Part shown: piece after piece, positions 25,616 through 38,589 of the stretch
Layout: every line of letters begins with the position of its first letter
Numbering within the stretch: position 1 is the first letter of the stretch
NCBI RefSeq assembly: GCF_021245725.1
Contig: NZ_JAJGSX010000003.1
Span: forward strand, 806,001 to 870,000
Length of the DNA: 64,000 bases
Source: Pseudonocardia sp. TRM90224
GTDB taxonomy: Bacteria > Actinomycetota > Actinomycetes > Mycobacteriales > Pseudonocardiaceae
Reading direction: 5' to 3'
Made by a program: the position numbers and the translations under genes
Notes under the pieces: model-generated
The model's input: the letters and a program-made list of their open reading frames with translations, nothing else
What the model was told of the DNA's origin: nothing
The model's database searches: none

Positions 25616-26412
25616 CACGGGCCTCCGGCGAGCTGCTGCTCGGCGATCGGGTCGTCGTCGGCCAGGGCGTGGTCGCTCCGGCCGGGTGCGGGAGGCGGGT
25701 CCGGTTCCTCGCCGAGGGTCTCCTCCCAGGCGTCGACGACGAGCCGGCCGCCGCTGAGCACCACCGGGACGCTCAGCCGGATCCAGTACGCCGCGAGGCT
25801 GCGCCACCCACGTCCGGTCGGCGGCGGCGCGACGGCGGGGACGCCCGCGATGTCCGGTTCGCGCTCCGGCTCGGCAGGGGGCTCCGCGCGCTTCCCGACG
25901 AGGCGGTACGGCGTGACGCGCACCCGCACGTCGACGAGCACCCGCCCGTCACCGTCGGGGCGGACCAGCCCGGTGAGCGCAAAATCGGCCCGCTGCCGGC
26001 CGGTGCCCGACCAGCCCAGCCGGGCGGGGTCGCTGCCGGGTGCGGAGAGGTGGTCGGTGAGCACCCGGCCCCGGCGCTGCGGATCCTCCTCGTCCCACGA
26101 GAGGTAGTCGACGGCGAACGCACCGGCGAGCGCGGCGGCCTCGGCGGGGTCGGGCCTCGGCGCCACCCCGTCGGGCATGCGCGGCGCGGGGATGGGTGGG
26201 AAGCCGGTGGGGTCGGTCGGCGGGTCGGCGTAGGGGTTGTGCGGTGTGGCAGGCCTCGTGGGGCGGACTGCCGGGCCGCTGCCGGGCGGGGGCGGCGGCG
26301 GTCGGTGTGGGGGCGGGCCGGGTGGGCCGACGCGAACCGGGAAGCCCGGTGGCGGCGCGGGCGGTTCCGCCTGCGCGCGGCCGAAGAGGCGGAATCGTGG
26401 CACGGCGATCAT
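25612..26412 (-). CDS. Proline-rich protein, possibly TcpC/conjugation-like
   Basis: A protein of about 266 residues. The N-terminal third is extremely proline-rich (PPPHRPPPPPPGSGP near residues 30-45). The C-terminal half has FAVDYLSWDEEDPQRR, VRVRVTPYRLVG and WIRLSVPVVLSGGRLVVDAWE. That is a cystatin/NTF2-like pattern reminiscent of TcpC-type conjugal transfer proteins. No membrane helix is obvious, which is unlike TcpC itself. The start at ATG 26412 (MIAVPRFRLFG) is uncertain. It is the first gene of the operon that ends with GH16. Confidence 0.5.
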   Translation of the reverse strand: MIAVPRFRLFGRAQAEPPAPPPGFPVRVGPPGPPPHRPPPPPPGSGPAVRPTRPATPHNPYADPPTDPTGFPPIPAPRMPDGVAPRPDPAEAAALAGAFAVDYLSWDEEDPQRRGRVLTDHLSAPGSDPARLGWSGTGRQRADFALTGLVRPDGDGRVLVDVRVRVTPYRLVGKRAEPPAEPEREPDIAGVPAVAPPPTGRGWRSLAAYWIRLSVPVVLSGGRLVVDAWEETLGEEPDPPPAPGRSDHALADDDPIAEQQLAGGPW

Positions 26413-26582
26413 CGCCGGTGCCGGATGCGATGTGCGGACATGGGCTCCCCCGGATGCCGGTGCGGTGGCGGTAGCCACCGCGAACGGCTCGACCGTAGGA
26501 ACGCGCTAGGAGGCCGTGTGCCGGAAACGGGAACAGCGTTTGCGATAGCGAACGGGTGCCGTCAGAAGGTCCGCACGGGGTG

Positions 26583-26637
26583 TGCCTGGAAAGCCACCTT
26601 CCCGGCCTCAGGCGCCTGGAAAGTGGCTTTCCAGGCA
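26583..26637. repeat. Family B palindrome, site 4
   Basis: Fifteen-base perfect outer arms (26583-26597 and 26623-26637, TGCCTGGAAAGCCAC) with a partly paired 25-base interior. It lies 20 bases after the 3' end of the leftward ligase gene and before the five-gene operon on the same strand, so here it separates tandem rather than convergent genes. Confidence 0.88.
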
Positions 26638-26656
26638 ACCCTCGGGGCGCCTCGCG

Positions 26657-28162
26657 CTACGGCAGCTTCCAGGTGTGCACGGGCTCGTTCGCCTCGGAGT
26701 GGTGGAGGTAGCGCTGCAGCATCCCGGCCAGCGCCTTCTCGCGGTCGGCGCCGCGGTCCTCCAGCGCGGCGACGGCGTCGAGCTGCCACGCCGAGCCGGT
26801 GCGGCGCGTGACGCACCGCCGCTCGATGATCGAGAGGTACCGGTTGATCACGCCGGACGCGACGCCCCAGGTCGCGAGCCCCTCGGCGGCCTGTGGCAGG
26901 AGCTTGCGCAGCACGAGCTCGTCGGGCCGGATCCAGCCGCTGCCCGGCCAGTAGAGCGGGCCGTCCATCCCGTGCTTCGCGGCGGTGGTGAAGTTCTCCT
27001 CGGCGGCCTCGAACGACATCGAGCTCCAGAGCGGCCGCTCGGCCTCGACGAGCACCCGCAGCAGGCCGTAGAAGAAGAGCGCGTTGGCGACCATGTCGAC
27101 GGCCGTCGGTCCGGCCGGCAGCACCCGGTTCTCGACGCGGACGTGCGGGACCCCGCCCGCGATGTCGTAGACGGGGCGGTTCCACCGCCAGATCGTCCCG
27201 TTGTGCAGCTTCAGCTCGTCCAGCTCCGGCACCCGGCCGGCGTCGAGGTCCGCCATCGGGTCGGTGTCCTCGGTGACGGGCATCAGGCCTGGGAAGTAGC
27301 GCCCGTTCTCGGAGAAGAGGTCCAGGATCGAGGTGATCCAGCGCTCGCCGAACCACACCCGTGGCCGGACGCCCTGGTTGCGCAGCTCGACCGAGCGGAC
27401 GTCGCACGACTGCTCGAAGAGGGGGATGCGCGTCTCGGCCCACAGCCGCGACCCGAGCAGGAACGGCGAGTTGGCGCCGACGGCCAGCTGCACGCCGGTG
27501 AGCACCTGCGCGGCGTTCCAGTAGGCGGCGAACGAGTCGGGGTGGACCTGCAGGTGCAGCTGCATGGACGTGCACGCCGCTTCCGGCGCGATCGAGTCGA
27601 AGTCGGCGATGAGCCGGTCGGGCGAGACCGAATGCCGGCCGGAGGCGTCGTCGCCGGTGATGTCGAGCCGGATCGGCTCGCCGCGCAGGTTGAGCATCTG
27701 CTCGTTGAGCAGGGCGTAGCGCTGGTCGGACGACAGCGACTCGAAGACGAGGTGGCGGCGCTCGATGGTCGGCAGGATGCCGATGACGGCGAGCCGCGAG
27801 CCGCACTCGGCTGCGGCGTGCCGAGCCAGCCGGAGCTCGTCGACCAGCTGGTTCTCCAGGTGCCGCCACTGCTCGCCCGGCAGCGGCCGCGGCGGGAGGT
27901 TCAGCTCGAGGTTCCACCGGCCCAGCTCCGACTGGAACTCGTCGCTGCCGATGGCCGCGAGCACGTCCGGGCCGGTGAGGGCGGGTTCGAGATCGTCACC
28001 GACGAGGTTGAGCTCGACCTCGATGCCGGTCATCGGCTCGTCCTTGGCGAACGGGTGCTCGCGCAACATCACGGCCAGCGCGTCGAGGCACCGCTGGACC
28101 TTCGCCCGATAGTTCTGGCGATCCCGCCGACTGAACGTGGTCCGGTCGACGTCCTGGCCCAT
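26657..28162 (-). CDS. Glutamate-cysteine ligase family (GCS2-type) protein
   Basis: A 501-residue carboxylate-amine ligase. Features are the MTGIEVELNLV metal-binding Glu segment, NLELNLPPRPL, LQVHPDSFAAYWNAAQV, SPFLLGSRLW and PVYDIAGGVPHVRVENRVLP. The fold belongs to the gamma-glutamylcysteine synthetase superfamily. In actinobacteria, which make mycothiol, such genes may serve ergothioneine synthesis or another gamma-glutamyl or amide ligation, and the true substrate is not determinable here. The ATG at 28162 has GGGAGG upstream. It is divergent from a SPOUT methyltransferase gene. Confidence 0.8.
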   Translation of the reverse strand: MGQDVDRTTFSRRDRQNYRAKVQRCLDALAVMLREHPFAKDEPMTGIEVELNLVGDDLEPALTGPDVLAAIGSDEFQSELGRWNLELNLPPRPLPGEQWRHLENQLVDELRLARHAAAECGSRLAVIGILPTIERRHLVFESLSSDQRYALLNEQMLNLRGEPIRLDITGDDASGRHSVSPDRLIADFDSIAPEAACTSMQLHLQVHPDSFAAYWNAAQVLTGVQLAVGANSPFLLGSRLWAETRIPLFEQSCDVRSVELRNQGVRPRVWFGERWITSILDLFSENGRYFPGLMPVTEDTDPMADLDAGRVPELDELKLHNGTIWRWNRPVYDIAGGVPHVRVENRVLPAGPTAVDMVANALFFYGLLRVLVEAERPLWSSMSFEAAEENFTTAAKHGMDGPLYWPGSGWIRPDELVLRKLLPQAAEGLATWGVASGVINRYLSIIERRCVTRRTGSAWQLDAVAALEDRGADREKALAGMLQRYLHHSEANEPVHTWKLP

Positions 28163-28337
28163 GCGTGTGCTGCCTCCCTGACCCGGGCCTGACCCGGACC
28201 ATGGCTGCCCACGCTCGTGGTGACGAGCGGTGGCCTTCGGTCGGGGTTGTCCACCGTGACACACGGTCGACCTTGCCGCTACGGCTGTCCGGATGACGGG
28301 TACATCGCGCTGATCACAACCTGGAACGATTCGACCT

Positions 28338-29144
28338 GTGGCGTTCGAGACGACGATCGACGACCCGGCGGACCCGCTGGTGGACGACTACCGCGACCTG
28401 ACGGCAGCGGACCGCCGTCCGGATCGGCCCGGCGGGCGTGGGCTCGTCATCGCGGAGGGTGTCGTCGTGGTGCGCCGGCTCATCGACTCGCCGTTCCCGG
28501 TGCGGTCGGTGCTCGGCGTCCCGCGGCGCCTCGCCGACCTGGCTGACGATCTTGCGCCGCTGGACGTGCCGGCGTTCGCCCTCGACGCCGACACGATGGC
28601 GACGGTGGTCGGGTTCCACCTGAACCGAGGGGTGCTCGCGGTCGCCGACCGGGCCGTCCAGCCCGCGGCCGCCGAGCTCGCCCGCACCGCCGGGACGCTG
28701 GCCGTGCTGGAGGGCGTGAACGACCACGAGAACCTCGGGTCGGTCTTCCGCAACGCCGCTGCGCTCGGCGTCGACGGTGTGCTGCTCGGGCCGCGGTGCG
28801 CCGACCCGCTCTACCGCCGCAGCGTCCGCGTGTCGATGGGGCACGTGCTGCGGGTCCCGTTCGCGGAGCTGCCCGGCGAATGGCCCGCCTCGCTCGACGT
28901 GCTGCGTGCGGCCGGGCTGCGTGTTGCGGCGCTCACGCCGGCTGCCGACGCCGTCCCGATCGGTCGGGCGGGCCTCGACGGGCAGCGGGTCGCGTTGCTG
29001 CTCGGCGCGGAAGGCCCGGGGCTGACGGCGGAGGCGCTGGCGGCGGCCGATCTGCGCGTGCGCATCCCGATGGCGTCGGGCGTCGACTCGCTCAACGTCG
29101 CGACGGCCGCCGCCGTCGCGTTCCACGCGGTCGCCACGCCATGA
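28338..29144 (+). CDS. SPOUT family RNA 2'-O-methyltransferase (TrmH/SpoU-like)
   Basis: A 268-residue protein with the three SPOUT motifs: NDHENLGSVFRNAAALGVDGVLL (motif 1), VALLLGAEGPGL (motif 2) and RIPMASGVDSLNVATAAAVAF (motif 3, trefoil knot). It uses SAM to methylate ribose in rRNA or tRNA, and the target is unknown. An N-terminal substrate-recognition segment (about residues 30-85) is present. The start is GTG 28338. The 175-base divergent region upstream shows no clear operator. Confidence 0.88.
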   Translation: MAFETTIDDPADPLVDDYRDLTAADRRPDRPGGRGLVIAEGVVVVRRLIDSPFPVRSVLGVPRRLADLADDLAPLDVPAFALDADTMATVVGFHLNRGVLAVADRAVQPAAAELARTAGTLAVLEGVNDHENLGSVFRNAAALGVDGVLLGPRCADPLYRRSVRVSMGHVLRVPFAELPGEWPASLDVLRAAGLRVAALTPAADAVPIGRAGLDGQRVALLLGAEGPGLTAEALAAADLRVRIPMASGVDSLNVATAAAVAFHAVATP

Positions 29145-29205
29145 AGGCATGCGGTGGGTGTCTTGCGGCTACGCTAGCCCGCTATCCGGTCGGACGGGAG
29201 ATCGT

Positions 29206-29739
29206 GTGGAGCTCGGGGAACGGCTGCCAGGTGATCCACCCCTGCCGGCCGAACTGCGCGCCGCGCTCGACGAATGGAGCGCCTTCTCCACGGCCGTCGC
29301 GGGCGGTGGGCGGCCCGAGGACGTCGACCTGCTCCGCCGCCGCGGCCGCCAGCTCGCCTCCCGCGTCGCCGATGTGCTGGGCCGGCCGGTGGAGTTCGTC
29401 GACCCGGTCACGGGCGCGATCGAGACCGTCCGGGTGAGCCCCGTCGGCCCCATCCCGCGGCTCGCCGTCGAGACCCCCGGCCCGGTGCCCTGGACGACCG
29501 GGCTGACCGTCGCCGCCTTCGTTGCCGTGCTCGTCGGGTTCACCGACATCGTGCTGAGCAACGGGTTCGCCGAGGCGTTCGGGCTGCTGTGGATACCCGC
29601 GAACCTGCTCGTCGGGTTCGGGCTCGCCCCCACCCTCTGGCTGGTGCACGACATGCCGTTCTGGCGGTGGCCCGCGCTCGGCACCGCCGTCGGGCTCGGC
29701 GTCGGGTGGGTCGTCCTGCTGCTCGGGATGCTGGGCTGA
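29206..29739 (+). CDS. Actinobacterial membrane protein, DUF2537-like
   Basis: A 177-residue protein. The N-terminal half is soluble (LPAELRAALDEWSAFSTAV, VLGRPVEFVDPVTGAIETV). It is followed by three membrane helices (TTGLTVAAFVAVLVGFTDIV, FGLLWIPANLLVGFGLAPTL, WPALGTAVGLGVGWVVLLLG). The helix portion reminds me of DUF2537, but the assignment is tentative. The GTG at 29206 follows a CGGGAG box. Function unknown. Confidence 0.65.
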   Translation: MELGERLPGDPPLPAELRAALDEWSAFSTAVAGGGRPEDVDLLRRRGRQLASRVADVLGRPVEFVDPVTGAIETVRVSPVGPIPRLAVETPGPVPWTTGLTVAAFVAVLVGFTDIVLSNGFAEAFGLLWIPANLLVGFGLAPTLWLVHDMPFWRWPALGTAVGLGVGWVVLLLGMLG

Positions 29740-29951
29740 GCCACCGGGTCGGGAGTGGAGTGAATCGCGGCAGCCATCGGCTCCACGGTGCACCGCACGT
29801 TCACGGTCGACCCGGCCGTCGCCGCGCTGACCTTCCGCGCCCGTCGCACCCGGTGGCCGGGTGGGGCGAGCCAGTAAGCCCGGGCGGTCTCCCCGCCATA
29901 TGCCTTGGCCGTGCGCGGGATGGGTGCGAGAGGCATTCCCGCCACCCGTAG
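29740..29951. other. Gap between convergent genes
   Basis: This stretch precedes family A copy 5 at the convergent end of the membrane-protein and sepH genes. A short plus-strand frame ends at a TAA at 29877 and would read GSTVHRTFTVDPAVAALTF, but it has no good start and follows an in-frame TGA, so it may be the remains of a small gene. I saw no recognisable riboswitch or RNA gene. Confidence 0.4.
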
Positions 29952-30021
29952 AAGTTCCCCACCGTTTTGCCAACCTGCATGCCCTGGAAGGTGTGCAGGT
30001 TGGCAAAACGGTGGGGAAGTT
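29952..30021. repeat. Family A palindrome, copy 5 (subtype A1)
   Basis: Perfect 25-bp arms (29955-29979 and 29994-30018) with a 14-base loop. It ends three bases before the sepH stop codon, between convergent genes. Confidence 0.95.
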
Positions 30022-30023
30022 TG

Positions 30024-31172
30024 TCAGCGTTGGCCGCGCACCCCGAGCAGCACCTCGTCCCACGAGGGCATGACGGGCTTGCCCTTCTTGGTGCGGCGGT
30101 TGGCGGCGGGGGCGGTCTCCGGCTGCTCGGTGGGCTGCTCGGCGGCCGGTTCGTCCTGCGGCTCGGGCGCGGGCGCCTGCTCCGCGACCGGCTCCTCGCG
30201 CGGCGGCGGGGCCGGCTCGCGGCGAGGTTCCTTGCGCGGTTCCGCACGGGTTTCCGTACGTGGTTCCGGGCGGGTCTCGGCGCGCGTTTCTGGGCGGGCC
30301 TCGGGCCGCGCCGGCTTGCGCGGCTCCGTGCGCGGCTCGGCCTTGCGCTGCGCGGGTGGTGCGGCTCGGCGCGCGGGCGGCGGCTCGGCGGGCGCCTCGC
30401 GGGGCTGCTCGATCCGGGGTGGCCGGGCGGTCTCGGCGGGGGCGGTCGCCCGCGCCTGCTCGACGACGGGCGCGGCGCCGGAGCCGGTGGCTCGCAGCTC
30501 CTCGCGCGCGTCCGGCTCGGGCGCCGGCGCCGGCTCCTCCTGCCGGGCGATGTCGATCACCGGGCCGACGGTGCGCAGCGGCCGCGCCGGCAGGCCTTCG
30601 ACGAGGTCGCTGGCGTGCTCGTCGACCGCGGTGACGGTCCCGCCGTGCGCGCCGGGCTGGAACGTCCAGTGCGCCCGGTTGTCCGAGCGGCCCGCGCGCC
30701 ACGACAGCGCGACGACCCAGCGGCCGTCCTCGCCCTTCCAGGAGTCCCACTCGGCTTCGGTGTACTCCTGGCCGCGCAGGCCGAACGTGTGCGCGACGAC
30801 GTCGCCGAGCATGCGTGAATCGGGGCCGTCGGCGCGCATCGGATGGGCTCGCTGCGCGACCTCGGCCGTGCGGGATCGTTCCAGCAGCACCGGGTACGCG
30901 AACCGTTCGATCTTCTGCAGCGGGACGCCCGCCATCGACGCGACCTGCTCCACGGACGCTCCGGCGCGGATGCGTGCCTGGATCTCACGTGGGCGCAACT
31001 GGCTCTCCAACTCGATCGAGATCTGTCCCAGCCGGGTCCGGTCTCCCCGTGCGGCAGCGCGCAGCTGCTCGTCGGCCGGCACGGTGAAGCGCTCGCGACG
31101 GTCCGGGTCCTCGAGGATGACGGAGATCTCTCCGCCGCCCTCGGTGATCCCGACGACCCGCAGCGCCCGCAT
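30024..31172 (-). CDS. sepH: Septation protein SepH
   Basis: A 382-residue divisome protein. The N-terminal DUF3071 domain (about residues 1-165) shows MRALRVVGITEGGGEISVIL, LRPREIQARIRAGASVEQVA (the helix-turn-helix-like core), LERSRTAEVAQRAHP and WDSWKGEDGRWVVALSW. The C-terminal half is a low-complexity Glu/Pro/Arg linker with repeats such as ARPETRAETRPEPRTE, ending in a conserved basic tip (KGKPVMPSWDEVLLGVR). SepH of Streptomyces binds FtsZ and stimulates its assembly. It lies downstream of serC, as in Rv0883c/Rv0884c. Confidence 0.93.
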   Translation of the reverse strand: MRALRVVGITEGGGEISVILEDPDRRERFTVPADEQLRAAARGDRTRLGQISIELESQLRPREIQARIRAGASVEQVASMAGVPLQKIERFAYPVLLERSRTAEVAQRAHPMRADGPDSRMLGDVVAHTFGLRGQEYTEAEWDSWKGEDGRWVVALSWRAGRSDNRAHWTFQPGAHGGTVTAVDEHASDLVEGLPARPLRTVGPVIDIARQEEPAPAPEPDAREELRATGSGAAPVVEQARATAPAETARPPRIEQPREAPAEPPPARRAAPPAQRKAEPRTEPRKPARPEARPETRAETRPEPRTETRAEPRKEPRREPAPPPREEPVAEQAPAPEPQDEPAAEQPTEQPETAPAANRRTKKGKPVMPSWDEVLLGVRGQR

Positions 31173-31381
31173 CGGCGGCCTCCCCGCTCTCTTCTCCCCG
31201 TCCGGGTGACGGTAGTTGCCACCGCAGCTCCGCCGTCGGAGGCGCGCCGGGGCTTTCGCACCCCGCCCGACGTCGGATAACTGCGCACCGCGTGCTTTCG
31301 TGCACGCAGCGTTCCATGACCGTGTCGTCAGATAAAGCTGATGCGGATGTTACCGGTGTGACTACAGAGGGATGGCGGCAG

Positions 31382-34769
<3,388 letters not shown>

Positions 34770-35780
34770 GTGCGCCGGTAGGCGATCGGTGCGACGCCGA
34801 TCGCCGCGTGCAGGTGCTGGCGCAGCGACGCCGTGGTGCCGAAGCCGGCGTCGACGGCGATCCGCTCCACCGGCAGGTCGGTCGTCTCCAGCAACCGTCG
34901 GGCGAGGTGCACCCGCTGGGCGATGAGCCAACGTGCGGGGCTCTGGCCCGTCTCGTCGCGGAAGCGCCGCGTGAATGTCCGGACGCTCATCGACGCGTGC
35001 GCCGCCAGCTCGGCCAGCGTGAGCGGCTCGTCGAGGCGCTGCAACGCCCAGGCCCGGGTCGGGTCGGTGCCGGGCCCCGCCGGGTCCGGCGGCGGCTCGA
35101 TGAACTGCGACTGCCCGCCGTCGCGCCACGGTGCGACGACGCTGCGCCGAGCCACCCGGTTCGCCACCGAGGCGCCGTGGTCGCGGCGCACGACGTGCAG
35201 GCACAGGTCGATCCCCGCGGCGTTGCCCGCCGAGGTGAGCACGTCGCCGTCGTCGACGTAGAGCACGTCCGGGTCGACCTTCACCGCGGGGAACAGCCGG
35301 GCGAGCCGCTCGGCGTGCATCCAGTGCGTCGTGGCCGGCCGACCGTCCAGCAGCCCGGCGGCGGCGAGCGCGAACGCGCCTGTGCAGATCGACATCAGGC
35401 GGGCGTCGAGGCTGGTCAGCACCTCGGCGACGGCCGGGTCGAGCACTCCCTCGTCGACGACCCGGTCGCGGTAGATGCCCGGGATCACGACGGTGTCGGC
35501 CTCGTACAGGATCGAGCCGTCGTAGTCCGGGAGCACGCGGTAGCCGGCGGACGTGCGGATCGGGCCGCCGTCGAGCGTGCAGGTTCGCACGCGGTAGAGC
35601 CGGTTGCCCTCGTCGTCGACGGCGTTGCCCATCAGCTTGTGCGGCAGCCCGATCTCGAACGCCATCACCTCGGGGAGGCCCAGCACCGCCACTTCATGGA
35701 CGTCGACCATGGCCGAATTCTTGCACATGATGGCCTTCCGGCCACTGGTGTCGGTCTGCGGCGTCACCGAACCTGGACCC

Positions 35781-37079
35781 GTGACAGAGCTCCGTTCCCC
35801 GGAAAGGGCGCCGCGCGTGCGCCGGATCCACCCGGCGTGGTGGGTCGCAGCAGTGACGTTCCTGGCGCTGGTCGGCGCGGCCGGGTTCCGGGCGGTGCCC
35901 GGTGTGCTGATGGACCCGCTCCAGCAGGAGTACGGCTGGTCGGTCGCGACGATCTCCGGTGCTGTCGCGGTGAACATGGCGCTCTACGGGCTGACCGCGC
36001 CGTTCGCGGCCGCGCTGATGGAGCGGTTCGGGATCCGCAAGGTCGTCAGCGCCGCGCTGCTCGTCGTCGCGGCCGGCAGCGGGCTAACCGTGTTCATGAC
36101 GGCGAGCTGGCAGCTGGTCCTGTGCTGGGGCGTGCTCGTCGGGCTCGGCACCGGCTCGATGGCGTTGGCGCTGGTCGCGACGGTGACCGGGCGCTGGTTC
36201 GTGGCTCGGCGCGGCCTGGTCTCCGGCGTGCTCACTGCGGGCGGGGCGGCCGGGGCACTGGTGTTCCTGCCGCTGGTCGCGATCGTCTCGGAGCGGTTCG
36301 GGTGGCGCCCGGCCGCGCTCGGTGTCGCCGCGGCTGCGCTCGCCGTCGCCCCGCTGGTGATGTGGCTGCTGCGCGACCGCCCGCACGACCTCGGCGTCGT
36401 CCCCTACGGTGGCACCGCCGCCGACGACCCCGAGCCGGTGCGCACGGGTGCCGCGCGGCTCGCGGTCAAGGTGCTGTTCGACGCCGCGCGCACGGCCCCG
36501 TTCTGGTACCTCGCCGCCGGCATGATGATCTGCGGCGCGACCACGATGGGCCTGATCCAGCCGCACTTCATCCCCGCGGCGCACGACCACGGCATGCCGC
36601 ACACCGTCGCGGCCGGGCTGCTTGCGCTCGTCGGGATCTTCGACGTCGCCGGCACGATCGCGTCGGGCTGGCTGACCGACCGGATCGACCCGAGGTACCT
36701 GCTGCTGGCCTACTACGTGCTGCGCGGGCTCTCGCTGCTCGCGCTGCCGGCGCTGTTCGGGCCGGACATCCAGGCCAACATGCTGGCGTTCATCATCTTC
36801 TACGGCCTCGACTGGGTGGCCACGATCCCGCCGACGATGGCGTTGTGCCGGGAGCTGTTCCCGGCGACCGCGCCCGTCGTGTTCGGGTGGGTGTTCGCCT
36901 CCCACCAAGTGGGCGCGGCGCTGATGGCGCTCGGCGCCGGCATCGTCCGCGACGAGCTCGGCGCGTACGACTCCGCCTGGTACATCGGCGGCGCGCTCGC
37001 GGTGGTGGCCGGCCTGCTCTCGCTCATGATCCGGCGCGCCCCCAAAGCGGCCGCCAACCCCGCCGCGCCGGCGATCTGA
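35781..37079 (+). CDS. MFS transporter
   Basis: A 432-residue transporter with 12 predicted helices. Residues GFRAVPGVLMDPLQQEYGWSVATISGAVAVNM and LMERFGIRKVV (motif A-like loop) fit the OFA/monocarboxylate-type MFS group. The start is GTG 35781, and ATGs at 35727 and 35730 are in frame but would overlap the promoter of the divergent GlxA gene. The cargo is unknown. It ends four bases before a family A palindrome. Confidence 0.88.
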   Translation: MTELRSPERAPRVRRIHPAWWVAAVTFLALVGAAGFRAVPGVLMDPLQQEYGWSVATISGAVAVNMALYGLTAPFAAALMERFGIRKVVSAALLVVAAGSGLTVFMTASWQLVLCWGVLVGLGTGSMALALVATVTGRWFVARRGLVSGVLTAGGAAGALVFLPLVAIVSERFGWRPAALGVAAAALAVAPLVMWLLRDRPHDLGVVPYGGTAADDPEPVRTGAARLAVKVLFDAARTAPFWYLAAGMMICGATTMGLIQPHFIPAAHDHGMPHTVAAGLLALVGIFDVAGTIASGWLTDRIDPRYLLLAYYVLRGLSLLALPALFGPDIQANMLAFIIFYGLDWVATIPPTMALCRELFPATAPVVFGWVFASHQVGAALMALGAGIVRDELGAYDSAWYIGGALAVVAGLLSLMIRRAPKAAANPAAPAI

Positions 37080-37082
37080 CCC

Positions 37083-37154
37083 GAACTTCCCCACCGTTTT
37101 GCCTACTTGCACACGTTCCAGGGTGTGCAGGTTGGCAAAACGGTGGGGAGGTTT
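37083..37154. repeat. Family A palindrome, copy 7 (subtype A1)
   Basis: Arms pair with two internal mismatches (TACTTGCA against TGCAGGTT) and one near the end. The last T of the right arm is the first base of the reverse-strand citA stop codon, so coding and repeat overlap. It lies between the convergent MFS and citA genes. Confidence 0.93.
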
Positions 37155-38320
37155 CAGCCGTGCTGGATGTCGGACCAGCCCTCGACGTCCTCGGGCTTGC
37201 GCGGGCCAGGGCCGATGTACTGCGCCGACGGGCGGACGAGCTTGTTCTCGCGCTTCTGCTCCATGACGTGCGCCGACCAACCGGCCGTGCGGGCGCTGGT
37301 GAACATCGCCGGCATCATGTGCGGCGGCACCTGGGCGAAGTCGAGGATGACCGCGGCCCAGAACTCGACGTTCGTCTCGATCGGGTGGTCGGGACGGCGT
37401 TCGCGCAGGATCGCGAGCGCCGCCTGCTCCAACGACGCTGCCACCTCGTAGCGCGGGGCGTTCAGCTCCTTGCAGGTGCGCCGCAGCACGCGCGCGCGGG
37501 GGTCCTCGGCCCGGTAGACCCTGTGCCCGAAGCCCATGAGCTTCTCGCGACGGTCCAGGATGCCGGTGACCAGCGCCTTCGGGTCGTCGGTGCGCTCGAC
37601 CTCCTCCAGCATCGGCAGCACGCGCGCGGGTGCGCCGCCGTGCAGCGGGCCGGACATGGCGCCGATCGCGCCGGAGAGCGACGCGGCGACATCGGCACCG
37701 GTGGAAGCGATCACGCGCGCGGTGAACGTCGAGGCGTTCATGCCGTGCTCGGCGGCCGACACCCAGTAGGCGTCGACGGCACGCACGTGCGCCGGGTCGG
37801 GCTCGCCGCGCCAGCGGACCATGAACCGCTCGGTGATCGTCGTGCACTCGTCGATGCGTTTCTGCGGGACGGCGGGCACGCCGATCCCGCGCGCCGACTG
37901 CGCGACGTAGGACAGCGCCATCACCGACGCGCGCGCGAGCTGGTCGCGCGCCTCCTCCAGCGTGATGTCGAGCAGCGGCCGGTAGCCCCAGTACGGCGCG
38001 AGCATCGCGAGCGCGGCCTGCACGTCGACCCGGACGTCGCCGGTGTGCACCGGGATCGGGAACGGGTCGGCCGGCGGCAGCCCCGGGCCGAACCGGCCGT
38101 CGACCAGCAACGCCCAGACGTTGCCGAAGGTGACCTTGCCGACCAGATCCTCGATGTCGACGCCGCGGTAGCGCAGCGCACCGCCGTCCTTGTCCGGCTC
38201 CGCGATCTCCGTGCGGAAGGCGACGTGTCCTTCGAGCCCTGACTTGAATCCCGGTGGGGGCGGGGGTACCGCCCCGTCGCCCGGTGCGGATGTACCCGAT
38301 TGCGTCGACACGGTCGTCAC
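37154..38320 (-). CDS. citA: Citrate synthase 2 (CitA type)
   Basis: A 388-residue citrate synthase-like protein. It has ALRYRGVDIEDL, SAAEHGMNASTFTARV (catalytic His), GPLHGGAPARVLPML and LMGFGHRVYRAEDPRA (second His). These correspond to the three active-site segments of the family. It is the short type resembling Rv0889c and lacks the N-terminal extension of GltA. It may act in the TCA or methylcitrate pathway. GTG 38320 follows GAGGAGG. It is divergent from pdxH, with which it is often linked in actinobacteria. Confidence 0.92.
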   Translation of the reverse strand: MTTVSTQSGTSAPGDGAVPPPPPGFKSGLEGHVAFRTEIAEPDKDGGALRYRGVDIEDLVGKVTFGNVWALLVDGRFGPGLPPADPFPIPVHTGDVRVDVQAALAMLAPYWGYRPLLDITLEEARDQLARASVMALSYVAQSARGIGVPAVPQKRIDECTTITERFMVRWRGEPDPAHVRAVDAYWVSAAEHGMNASTFTARVIASTGADVAASLSGAIGAMSGPLHGGAPARVLPMLEEVERTDDPKALVTGILDRREKLMGFGHRVYRAEDPRARVLRRTCKELNAPRYEVAASLEQAALAILRERRPDHPIETNVEFWAAVILDFAQVPPHMMPAMFTSARTAGWSAHVMEQKRENKLVRPSAQYIGPGPRKPEDVEGWSDIQHG

Positions 38321-38589
38321 CGCGTCCTCCTCGTCGTGGTCCCCGATTGTCGGCACCTGCCCGGCGGGCCGGTGCGGCGCCGCCCGATCAGGATCGCCCA
38401 CGTGCCGAGCCGAATCAGCCCGGATCGCGTGCTGACCACGACCGCCCGTGACGGCTAACGTGGTTGGCGTCACCCTGCCTCCGCCACCCGCGGTAGGCAA
38501 CGGTGCAGCCGGGTGGCATCGGTCACCGGTGTTGTCGGCAGGTCCGTCGGCCGCTATACGCGGCTGCGGGCCGGGCAGATGGGGGGTCC

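Noticed and set aside
28163-28337. Small gene in the divergent gap before the SPOUT gene
   Set aside because: Short open frames there have no ribosome binding site or recognisable sequence, and the gap is needed for two promoters.
29740-29951. Possible cobalamin-type riboswitch or small RNA
   Set aside because: Some short matches to the B12-box style were seen, but the core is missing and the downstream gene on either strand is at its 3' end, not its start.
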